64,000 bases of DNA from Saccharomycopsis fibuligera x Saccharomycopsis cf. fibuligera (lineage: Eukaryota > Ascomycota > Saccharomycetes > Ascoideales > Saccharomycopsidaceae), in the NCBI GenBank assembly GCA_001936135.1, contig CP012810.1:930001-994000 (forward strand), in the 5' to 3' direction. The position numbers were made by a program, and so were the translations under genes. Positions 10,993-21,300 of the stretch are shown here, piece by piece. The notes under the pieces are model-generated. The model had not been told where the DNA came from. It did no database searches and was given only the letters and a program-made list of their open reading frames with translations. Every line of letters begins with the position of its first letter. Position 1 is the first letter of the stretch.

Positions 10993-12024
10993 TCATCGCC
11001 TGCGATAGTCGCGCGGTACATAGTTTCTGCCAATAATAGGCTCCAACGCCTGGGGCAACGTCTCAGCAGCATCCCCTTCAAACCCCCAGCAGTGGTCCTT
11101 GTCCTTTGCAATTTCCGCTTGGTTTATCGAAGTGTTAAAGACTGCAATCTTCAGTCCCTGAAGCCTTGCTCGCTCCACGTAGCCTACCGCTGGCCACATT
11201 TGTCCACTGGTGCCCACCACCAATACCAAGTCTACTTTGTTCTGAAGGTAAAAATCGTCAATTCTGTCGATCGTTCGTAAAGGTATCGATTCCCCAAACC
11301 ATATTACTCCTGGCCGTAATAGGCCGCCACATGCTGGACATCTGGGAAGTTCGTCTTTGCTTAGATTCAAGTTGATTTCTTGCTTGGCGCTATCGCCCAC
11401 CTTCCGTTTCTTCCTCTTCTTATTGTTGTTCTTATCGTGATCATGTGAATTATTCTTTAATTGGTCGTCACTGCCGTCATCATCGTCATAATCATTATTG
11501 CCGCTCTCATTGTCACTGTCATACACTTGCAATGCTTTAGTTAATGGGTGCTCAAAATTGTTACTCTCAGTGTAGTTGCAAAAAAAATCAGTACATTTCA
11601 ACGAAAACAAATTACCATGCAATTCAAGCAAGTTTCGCTTATCGTGGCCCGCTCTTACATTGAGGCCGTCCACGTTTTGGTTGATTGTCAAACACTGCTT
11701 CTTTTTGCCGTGATCACGATTGTTGTTATTGAATCTTGCGGCTAGCTCAGCTATGGCATAATGTCCCTTGTTCGGTTTAGCTTTCAAAGCCTTTCGTCTC
11801 CTCCAAGAATAAAACTGCCATACGAGCCCCGGATTATCTAAAAATGCATCGGGGGTAGACACATCAATGGAATGGAACTCTCGCCAAAAACCACTGCTAT
11901 GTTGAAACGTTTCTAGCCCCGATGAGGCAGATAGTCCCGAGCCTATAAGCACAATGATGTTCTTGCATTGCACCAAGTAGTTATGGAATCGGCGAAGCTC
12001 ATCCTTATCTATCTTGCTGCTCAT
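10993..12024 (-). CDS. Class III sirtuin (SIRT5-like NAD-dependent deacylase)
   Basis: Predicted to remove acyl groups, probably succinyl or malonyl, from lysine using NAD. The 343-residue protein has the Rossmann start GSGLSASSGLETFQ (28-41), the QNVDGL loop (116-121), catalytic His136 in ELHGN, zinc ligands Cys144/Cys149 and Cys229/Cys232, and VVGTSGQMWPA near the C terminus. Tyr72 and Arg75 in FYSWR match the acyl-acid-binding YxxR pair of SIRT5. Two things are odd: the near-universal Arg of the TFRG motif is Gln41 and the preceding Pro is Glu38, and a charged D/K-rich insertion (about 165-215) separates the zinc pairs. The ATG at 12024 (MSSKIDK) is used; upstream the frame only encodes a poly-Lys leader from an A run. 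Divergent from MEC1. Confidence 0.88.
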   Translation of the reverse strand: MSSKIDKDELRRFHNYLVQCKNIIVLIGSGLSASSGLETFQHSSGFWREFHSIDVSTPDAFLDNPGLVWQFYSWRRRKALKAKPNKGHYAIAELAARFNNNNRDHGKKKQCLTINQNVDGLNVRAGHDKRNLLELHGNLFSLKCTDFFCNYTESNNFEHPLTKALQVYDSDNESGNNDYDDDDGSDDQLKNNSHDHDKNNNKKRKKRKVGDSAKQEINLNLSKDELPRCPACGGLLRPGVIWFGESIPLRTIDRIDDFYLQNKVDLVLVVGTSGQMWPAVGYVERARLQGLKIAVFNTSINQAEIAKDKDHCWGFEGDAAETLPQALEPIIGRNYVPRDYRRR

Positions 12025-12047
12025 TATCGGATGGATTATTTGTGTGC

Positions 12048-12082
<35 letters not shown>

Positions 12083-12573
12083 CTTTCTATAATTGGAGGC
12101 TTGGCCCAGCTAATCAAAAGCCCATAATAACCATAATAATATGGCCCGAGCCTCCTCTCTCCAGTAATTTTTTTTCTCTCTTTGATCTGCTGCATATATC
12201 GATTGTTCTGAGTTTGTTCACGTGCGCGGTAATTGATTTCACGAGATTCTAATTCAACGCTATGACTTGTGCTGTTATTCCACAAAAAATCATACCAAGA
12301 AATAGAATCGTAACTTAGAATGTTAAATATGATGATGAATCTCGAGAGACCAACCTTAGCTGATCATCCAGAGTAACGTCTTTGAGATATGCGCACGTAG
12401 AGCCTCTTCCGCTGCCATTCAGTAAGATCGTAAACACGCAACGCAGAAAAAAAAAATAATAATAATAAATAAATATAAATTAAAAAAAAATTCAAAACGC
12501 GATGATGCCCTTGATCTAAGCGCTAGCATAAATCGCCAATCAACAACTAACCACCAAGCATAAAGCATGAAGT
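12025..12573. promoter_or_regulatory. Divergent promoter region of the sirtuin gene and MEC1
   Basis: About 550 bases shared by two divergent genes. It contains the A31 tract next to the sirtuin start, AT-rich strings (12450-12490) before MEC1 and one ACGCGA (12498-12503) resembling an MCB core. No consensus TATA stands out for MEC1. Confidence 0.6.
12052..12082. repeat. 31-base poly(T), poly(A) in the sirtuin leader
   Basis: An uninterrupted 31-base T run on the plus strand. In the sirtuin sense direction it is an A31 tract ending 27 bases before the start codon, so it is probably in the 5' untranslated region. Confidence 0.95.
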
Positions 12574-12581
12574 ATGGCTAA
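12567..12581 (+). CDS. Four-codon uORF overlapping the MEC1 start
   Basis: ATG AAG TAT GGC TAA begins seven bases before the MEC1 ATG (12574-12576) in another frame and stops just after it. Ribosomes starting at the first ATG would pass over the MEC1 start. It matters only if the transcript begins upstream of 12567, which the sequence does not show. Confidence 0.4.
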   Translation: MKYG

Positions 12582-12905
12582 AGATCCATTCAAGCTCATT
12601 AACAAACTCTCGGAAAGCATCTTACAAGACCAGAGCTTCTTAGACAAAGATTTGAGCAACAATGTGTCCATATTAGATGCGTTGATCCAGTCTGGATTGA
12701 TTCCTCACTTGTCTCAATTAAACGTCAAACATCATCAGCAGCAACTGGGAACGCCACCTGAAATAGATCACGGAGTATTCAATTGCATCAAGGCAATAGA
12801 TGTAGTTTGTGTCAACCAGCCCAATATATTAATCAACGATGTTTTCAATGGACAAAAACTGGTTGCCCAATCATTGGTTCAACAAAAACAGCGACAGCAA
12901 AACCC

Positions 12906-12951
<46 letters not shown>

Positions 12952-15900
12952 AATCTAATCAGCACTTCACCACAGTTTCCTCGCTACAAGGTCCTCATTA
13001 CCAACTTGATTAAATTCTTCAAGTTTGCAAATACACCTTTGAATAGCCTTATAACAAGCCTAATTGTAAAAGTAATAAACTTGTTGTCCACCAAAGTGCG
13101 CTCATTCAAAGTCAGAAAAGCACTAACAGATTTTTTGGTCAACCATCTCATCTCCAACTACTTGGCCAAAAGTCTCAATAATATACGAAATGATGGTATA
13201 TCTGCCTTAGTTATTGCCATCCATTGCTTTGACATTGCCAATAATTATCGCGTCACTAGTTCGCTCTTATTTAATGGATCTCTTGAACTAAAAATTAATA
13301 AATTTTCAAGAAAGATATGGTATTTGCTAAACAACATAACTCCTTCGAATGAACACTTTACCAAACTTCTTGATCTGTATAAAGCAAATTTTCTCAACAA
13401 TTCATTCAACTATTGTATCTTCTCTGGGGACTCAATTTCATTTTCCAAATTAATTATATGCTTGGAGTTTGTCAAAGATATATGGCATCAATTAGCAGTA
13501 TCCTCTTCTGTTTCTATACTCGTTCAAAACACCTTATCAACGGCATTATTAGAATTATTCTATGAATGCTTGAAGCGGAACATATCAAGTTTTTTGTACG
13601 CTAATTTGAGCTTTGACAGCTTACTAGTAATCAACGACAAAACCCCTCATATTAGCAACACCTTGATACGCTCAGTCTATTTGATCTTACGTTTAGATAC
13701 AAATAATAATAATGTTACTCTCAACTTGATGGACTCGTTCGAAATAAATTTCGGTGACGTGTTGGACACTCCATTTGAACAAAATGCCTATTTGGATGAC
13801 TTGAAAAGACGGATTTTGGAACTCGCACATATACAGTATAGTATGCACAAGATTCCAAAATTGCTTAACTTGATGACCACCACCAATACCGACAGTATAA
13901 AAGTAACTGAATTGTCAGTATGCGACTATGACAAAGATGATTACTTGAAGCAATGGATTCAAAATTTAGAATCGCTACTTGATGATGACCGGATGCAAAT
14001 TTTTAGCTCAAAGTTATCAACATTGAAGCTCATTACCTCAATGGGCAAATGTGCTTGTTTATTAGCTGATCATTATAATTTCATCAATGAGGAATGCGAA
14101 ATTTGCGAAAACGCTGATAATGTCAAATTAGTCAAGCGAAACAGAAAACGCCTTGCGGAATCTTCTTCAGCGTCTAAACTTGTCAGTATTTTACAAAGAC
14201 ATTTTCTTTTGGAACAGTTGGATAGCGATATTTTAATTATCGAGTTGCTTATTGCTCTCAAGCGTATCTTCCTCAAGTACACTCTCCCTGATATAAATCC
14301 TCCCAACGATATTATATTTTCATTTTTATGCAAATGCCTCTACTCTAAGAATCGCGACATTAGAGTATTTGCAGGCAAGATATTCCCACTTTATCTCATT
14401 TCAGAAGACAACAAAAATGAGTTGAGTAACAACTGCTCTCATATTTTCCAATTCCTAGACAATGGTTTAGTACTTGATGATAATGCTAGCTATCTTGCCG
14501 AATCCAAAATCCTCTTGTGGGGTGAATTGATATTTGTTCTAGAAGGCGAGATCTTGAACGTAGTGTTAGTGAAATTGTTTGATTTTTTTAGCTCTGCTAA
14601 TTCTTTCTACACTTGTGCTGCTTACACTACATTGGTTAACGTTGCTAGTTTGAAACATCAAACTTGCTGGCAATTGGTGAATCCCTTCTTGCCCAACTTG
14701 AGTTTAACCATGGTGAAACAAATTGTCAATAAGTCAATGTTTGGCACCATTATCCCTGAGTTTTTAAATGTTTCAAGCAATGATATTCTTTTCCGTACCA
14801 TCACTTACACTGTCCCTTATTTGCTAACTTATTACTCTAAAGATATCATTAAGGAAATTGCCAAAATTGCCAAAGTGCCCAAGTATAAGCTAATCATGCA
14901 AGAGTTGCCCAGGGTACTAGCAGTCTTACTTACATCGCCGGAGTATTTGGAAATTGATGATGTTAACAGCAATTTTTGGATCAATCAGGATAAAATCATG
15001 GAGATTTTAACTATCGTAGATCCATATTTCAAAGCAAAGACTCTCAGTGATTTGATTGAACCGGTGCAAGACATTTGGGAAATCTGCAAAATGTACTCAA
15101 TCGAAGAGAAAAACGAATTAAGAATAAAAAATGCCATCATCTATCTTATCAAACTAGAGAAAATTAAGAAAAATCCCAAATCGAAAATTGCGCTGAAATT
15201 AGGTGTCAGCGATCGGTATAATTTGAGTCAATCGTATAACGAGGATGATGAAAAAGTGCTCCATGATTGCTTTAAAGGCTCCCTTTTAGGCATTGTTCAA
15301 CTTTTTTCCGATGTGGTTAAAGATGCAAGAGGCAGAACGCCATATGTGGAAAAATTGAAATCTTTAACTGCTATCGAGTTCTTGGTACAAATTTCAGGAG
15401 TAGAGATCGTTACTGCCCTCCCGCAAATTTGTATATCTTTGCAAAAATCAATTTCTGACCCGTTGCTTGAGTTTCACAGTTTGCGCTGTTGGAGAATTTT
15501 GATTTTGAATTTAAAAGATATCCATTTAAGCACTTGCTTTGATTTGATCATTGCCATAATTTTACAAAGATGGAAGCATTTTGCCGAAAATTCGCAAAAG
15601 ATTGCCAAAGAAATCTTGATTGAATTATTCAACAAGGAAGACTTGATCAAAGAAAAATTTTTCAACTATTATTTTACTCTCTCGTTCAGCGATGAACTTG
15701 TAGAAGTATATTACAAAGCTAATAAAATCTTACAAAGCAAAAAGAATCTACATACAAACTCTCAAAATAATGAACAATCCATGGTGCTTAATCTCCTATA
15801 TGACATAACCAGAAGATGTCAAAATGATAACAAGTACGTGGTGCAACAAGCATTGGTGGATTTGAAAAATTTTCTCAATAAATTCAAGCAAGAGTTTCAC

Positions 15901-18900
15901 AGCAATTTCTTGCAAAAGAAACATTTTATCAAATTTGTACCGATTTTAATTGATATCTTGTTAAAAAATTGCTCAAAGTTTAAGTCGTCCATCGGCACCA
16001 GTAGCAGCGTTGGCTCTGATGGCGATGATGATGACGAGCTTGGTGGTGGAGAAAGCCTTAATATTCCAAGAGAATGCACTGAATGTTTGGGGTTGATTGG
16101 ATCACTCGACCCAAACAAGTTTGAGTTCAATGATGAAGATGAAGAACTAGTTTGCCAAATCAGCAGTGCTAAAGAGTTGGTACGTTTCAGTGCGCAATTA
16201 TTAAACTTGCTTGTCAAAGCGTTTTGGGCATCTGAAGATCCAGGTAAGCAAATCTTTTTAGCTTATGGAATGCAAGAATTTATTCAACTATGTGGTATCA
16301 AAGATATTTCCTCAGTAGGGTTTTTCAATGACCTTACTATTTCCACATTGACTCCATTAGTGACATCCAGGTATGAGCTTAACTCAATAGGTAATAGAAA
16401 ATTCAATTATCCTTTGTTCAAGTTGACGAAAAATCATGCTGAATGGGTGAGAGATTTTACTTTGGATTTGCTTCAAAAGAGTAGACTTAGCTGTGCGAAT
16501 CCGGACGCTGATCACTATGAGATAAGTTTTTACTCAATCTATGAAACTATTATTAAAGGTCAGGATATTGCCATTAGTTTATCAATTCTTCCATACGTGG
16601 CATTGAATATGATCATAAAAAACTATGAAGATTATAGAACGGTGGTTCAGAAAGAATTTATGGAAATCTTGAATACTGACTGCGATTCTGAAACTTTTAG
16701 TCATGAGATTTCGAAAAACGTCAAGCTTTTTTATCAGACTATTTTCAAAATTTTAGATTACTTGAGAGAATGGATCGCTAATAAGAAGCAAAAGCAAAAT
16801 GGCAAGCGAAAACGCAGAAACTTATTCAACGTTACAAATGAAGAAGCAATCAAGATTGTGGAAGAATTTTTGGAAAACATTCCAGACTTGTTGATTTCAA
16901 AAAGATCCTCACAATGCGCATCTTATGAACGTGCGGTTCTTTACTTGGAGCAAGGCTACAGAGCTCACTTGAACGGAGAAGATGACGAAGGAGTTTTTGA
17001 AAATGAACAAGTCTTATCCCAGCTTCGTGAAATGTACGATAAGTTGGATGATTATGATGCGTTGACTGGTACTTTGAGAAAATTTTCTCTGGTGAATATC
17101 GAATCAGCCGTTTTACAGCTACAGTATGAGGATAATTGGAAGTCAACATTGGGCACATTTGAAGCAATGTCCGATAGCTCATTATCACTCAATGATGATG
17201 AAATGAATATCAAATACTTGCAGTATCTCAACAAGAAAAACTTGCATTCTGAAGCGTTGGCAAGACTTAACAAGAACGCTAATGTGATTACTAAAGAGAA
17301 TAAGTTAAGTTGTCGGAATATCCCAAGTGAAATAATCAACGTCGCGTTAGCATCGAGTATGCTTGAGTATGATGTCAAAAATTTGAGAAAATGGGTAACG
17401 GTGTCAGATATTGCATCACCTATCAATGACAGTGAGCTTTTAATCAACCTTTATATCTCCAAAGCGCTTTTGTCATTACGCGATGGAAATTTAGAAAGTT
17501 TTAACTATGAGGTGAATCAAGGCTTTGAGCTTATTGGTTCGTCTTTATCTTTGTCTCCAACTTCTTCGTTGTCAAGAAACAGGGAAATCATAAATAAGTT
17601 ACACGTACTTGAGGATTTAAAACAACTAAGTGATGTCAAAACATCCGATGATTTTCAAAAGAACGCTAATATATTTAAATCCCGATTTGAAAACTCTGGC
17701 TCGGATTTTGAATCACCGTGGTACATTTTAACAATGAGAAAAACCAGCGAACAAGTGCTTCATGAGCTACCGCCAAGCTTACTGACAAACGAAGACATAA
17801 GCAATCTTTGGTTAGAAAAATCAAAAATTGAAATTGATCACAATCGACTCGATTTAGCATCCAAGTCAGCAATACTGTCGTATATAGTTTCTAAGAACCA
17901 TAGTGCAGAACTCAAATATGCAGAGATTTTATGGTCCCAGGGCGATTACATGAAAGCTCTAAAAATGGTTAAAACATTAAGAAACTTGGAAAGCAACAAC
18001 GCGCATCAACAGTCAGTTGTGCAATTAAAATATGCTAACTGGTTAGAATCTTCAAACAATGGTCTTAGTAGTGAGATTATCCAAGAATTTGACATGGCAA
18101 TCCAACTTGACGGGAAATGGGAAGATCCACACTATTTCTTAGGCAAATACTATACCAAAATGTTGGAGTCCAAAGACTCCGGCTCCAAAACTGATCATTC
18201 TGGATCCACTGGAGATCACGAAGCCAAAATCATACATAATTATCTTAATTCCATTGGCACTGGTGCCAAATACCTTCAAGAAATATTGCCTAAGGTTATT
18301 ACTTTGTGGTTGGATTTCTCTTCAAAGACAGATAGCTCTTCAAATGCTGAAAGTTTTCAAAACTTGACAAACATTGAAAAAGAAGTTAGCAAATTTTCTA
18401 GAGCCTTACCGAAATATTACTGGTTTTCTGTTTTTTCCCAATTATTGTCTCGTTTACCTAGTACGCAAGGTAACACTTTCAAAGCAGTTATTGATATTTG
18501 CTGCTTAGTGACACAATATTACCCAGAGCAGGCTCTTTGGTCAGTGTTTGCCCAATTTAATTCAGATGACTCAAAAAGAAGCGCAGCGGCAAAGAAAATC
18601 ATTCAACGTTTTATCAAATCTGAATGCCGTATTGAAAAATACAGTAGCAACAAATCAATTTATTCCTCTGCTAGTAATGTGTTCAATGCTTTCAAGAGAA
18701 TGACAAAAGTTGATAAAGCTCATGGCATGAGAGAATGTTCATTGAGTGAAGATTTTCGATTTGATCATAGTGTTGTACCAGCACCTGTTGTGGTTCCATG
18801 CAAACAAAATTTTGGCATTGCTTCATTATCGTCCTCCGGTTTCAATTACAATAATGTGACTTTGGTTAAATTCGAAGATAAAGTGAAAATTATGTCAAGT

Positions 18901-19848
18901 TTGCAAAGACCAAGAAGAATTGAAGTCATTGGCAGTGATGGGAAAACATATTCTTTGCTATTCAAGTTGAATGATGATTTACGGAAAGATGCAAAATTCA
19001 TGGACTTGACCAGCATGATTGATCACCTTTTGCAAAGAAATTATGAGTCAAAAAAGAGAAATCTTCATATTAATACATTTGCAGTAGTTCCACTTAATGA
19101 ATCATATGGTATTATTGAATGGGTCCAGAACCACGTCACTACAAAAAGTATTTTAGACAAAAAGTATGAAGGTAAAGAACCCCTATTGCATATCAAAAAA
19201 CAATATGATGCGAAGAAGACGCTTAATGAAAAGCTAGCTTTTTTCAAATATTTGCTCAAATATTTTAAGCCAGTATTGTACAGTTGGTTCATTGAGTATT
19301 TTCCTACCCCCAGCGCTTGGTATGCAAGCAGAAATGCTTTTGTTCGAACTTCAGCAGTTATGTCCATGGTGGGATATGTCTTAGGGGTAGGTGACAGACA
19401 TGGTGAAAACATTCTTATTTCCCAAACTAACGGTGATGTATTGCATGTTGATTTTGACTGTTTGTTTGAAAAAGGATTGATTTTAAGAATCCCTGAAAGA
19501 GTGCCGTTTAGATTAACCCATAATATTGTTGACGCTTGTGGTATCAGTGGCGTAGAAGGCACATTTAGACAATCTTCAGAAGTTACAATGCAACTACTTC
19601 GAGGCAATGAAGCAATTCTTTTAAATATTTTGGAGGCTTTTATTCATGATCCTATCATGGAATGGAAAAATAGTAAATTGGGATCACCAGAAACTACCCT
19701 TGCTAAAATCAGGGCCAAAATTAGAGGTATACTTGAAAAAGAAGCACTACCTATGAGCACATCTGGTCAAGTGAATTATTTGATTCAAGAAGCTACTTCC
19801 AGTGAGCACTTGTGCCAAATGTATTTTGGTTGGCTTCCGTTTTGGTAG
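12574..19848 (+). CDS. MEC1: ATR-family checkpoint kinase Mec1
   Basis: PI3K-like protein kinase that senses RPA-coated single-stranded DNA and triggers the S-phase/DNA damage checkpoint in the nucleus. The 2424-residue product is close in length to S. cerevisiae Mec1. It has helical HEAT-type repeats over most of its length, a FAT region (about 1450-2000), and a C-terminal kinase domain with the catalytic loop DRHGEN at 2274-2279 and DFD at 2293-2295. Use of DFD in place of DFG is normal for Mec1/ATR. It ends in the FATC motif QMYFGWLPFW. A 15-residue polyglutamine run (112-126, mixed CAG/CAA) lies in the N-terminal part and looks like a variable insertion. TEL1 is excluded by the kinase sequence and the end. 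The start follows the first ATG in this frame. Confidence 0.95.
12907..12951. repeat. CAG/CAA trinucleotide repeat in MEC1
   Basis: An in-frame run of about 15 glutamine codons alternating CAG and CAA. The mixture of codons would dampen slippage compared with a pure repeat. Confidence 0.95.
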
Positions 19849-20253
19849 GGAAACTTGCCAACTACTATAGCAATTTCTTTTTCATCTGTATTATATTATA
19901 GTCATTCAAAAATTCTTTGAAAATTTGACAATATGCAATTTTCTTTGTTGGTACTATGTTAGCAATGATTATTTGTAGTCTGTTATTCTTGTTTCTGTCA
20001 CTACCTTATAATGTGCTATTTTGCTTATTGTTTAGGTTCCGCTTGATGTTGGAGATATGCATAATGCGTAAAACATCTTTACACCAGCGGATCGTCAAAA
20101 AAAAAAAACTGTGAGCTAAAAAGAAAAAATATTTTTCAGTACGTTATATCATAGTACGGAGCTATTGGTCGATATATATTCATTAGCTCAGTTGCCCAAG
20201 GCTTTTCCAATCAAATCATTTTGATAATAAACACAATCACACACACAACCATA
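19849..20253. other. Intergenic region MEC1-MRPL7
   Basis: Contains the MEC1 3' flank and the MRPL7 promoter. There is a TATATAT at about 20173-20179, some 80 bases before the MRPL7 start. No gene is seen. Confidence 0.7.
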
Positions 20254-21147
20254 ATGAAGGCCTGGAACACAGCAGTAGGAGTTCGTGCATTCTCGTCATC
20301 AGCCATAGCGAGTGGCAGACCGGGGGCCTCCATAAAGGCACCGGTGCATCATACCGTGAAGATAGACAAGACGGTTTTGTCTCCAAGATTCCCAGAGTTG
20401 AAGTTACCAAAAAATGATATTAGATCACCAAAATTCAAGCCAGTCAACGTTGCGCCGGACCGTTTAAAACAGCACTACTTGAACGTGCTCAAATCGGATA
20501 TGTTGTACGTGAACTATGAGCACGATGCTCCAGAAAAAATTATTGGGGAAAAAAGAAGAGCATGGGATGGTACTTCCCCATTTCATATCAATAGAGGTTT
20601 GAGAAAACCAAGAGGATTCGTTAATCAACAACCGGATGTCAAAAAAATCACAAATAAGAATGTGCCTGAGTTGTTGTCCATACATGTGAACTGTTACGCT
20701 GCTAGTGCTTCTGAATTTCCACACCATGCAATCAGTGCTATGCTTCAAGTGCAGCAGATAACTGGGGAAAAACCAAGAGCAATATACTCCAAGAGCGATG
20801 TCTTGGAATGGAAATTAAGAAGATCCAGAAGAGTGGGTGGTAAAGTTGAGTTGAAAGGTAAACCAATGCATGATTTTCTTTTGACATTGACAGAGTTGGT
20901 GTTGCCAAAGATTCCTGAATTTAAAGGTTTGAAAAATCAAAGCGGTGACCATTATGGTAACTTGGCTTTTGGTTTGACCAATGAGCAAGTCAAGCTTTTC
21001 CCAGAAATTTCATCTAACCAAGATTTATGGCCAAAGACTTTTGGTGTGCACATCATTTTTAATACTACTGCTCAAAAAGATTCACAAGCAAAGACTTTAT
21101 TGAGTGCTTTTAACTTGCCATTCCACGGTACTGAAAGACACGAGTAA
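20254..21147 (+). CDS. MRPL7: Mitochondrial large-subunit ribosomal protein uL5m
   Basis: Structural protein of the mitochondrial 54S subunit, in the bacterial L5 family. The 297-residue protein starts with a typical presequence (MKAWNTAVGVRAFSSSAIAS). The L5 N-terminal part includes the segment ISAMLQVQQITGEKPRAIYS, and the C-terminal part carries LGDFLLTLTELVLPKIPEF-like sequence (here MHDFLLTLTELVLPKIPEF) and FGLTNEQVKLFPEIS, both characteristic of L5. Length agrees with yeast MrpL7 (about 290). I use the ATG at 20254; upstream the frame is open only back to a TTG. Convergent with GLE1, with 153 bases between the stops. Confidence 0.9.
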   Translation: MKAWNTAVGVRAFSSSAIASGRPGASIKAPVHHTVKIDKTVLSPRFPELKLPKNDIRSPKFKPVNVAPDRLKQHYLNVLKSDMLYVNYEHDAPEKIIGEKRRAWDGTSPFHINRGLRKPRGFVNQQPDVKKITNKNVPELLSIHVNCYAASASEFPHHAISAMLQVQQITGEKPRAIYSKSDVLEWKLRRSRRVGGKVELKGKPMHDFLLTLTELVLPKIPEFKGLKNQSGDHYGNLAFGLTNEQVKLFPEISSNQDLWPKTFGVHIIFNTTAQKDSQAKTLLSAFNLPFHGTERHE

Positions 21148-21300
21148 ATGTTTTTGTTTACAAATGATTATTTATTTTTTTTTACAACTACCGGCTCACT
21201 TCTTTTTTCTTATTTGACGATATTTTTGTAAATAGAAAATAAAGCATTGTACATTTAACTAATGATTCATAAATATTAGCGAAAAGAAATACAGTTTCAA

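Noticed and set aside
12328-12395. ATGATGA followed by CTGA, as in a C/D snoRNA
   Set aside because: The boxes are only about 30 bases apart and no second D box or terminal stem follows.
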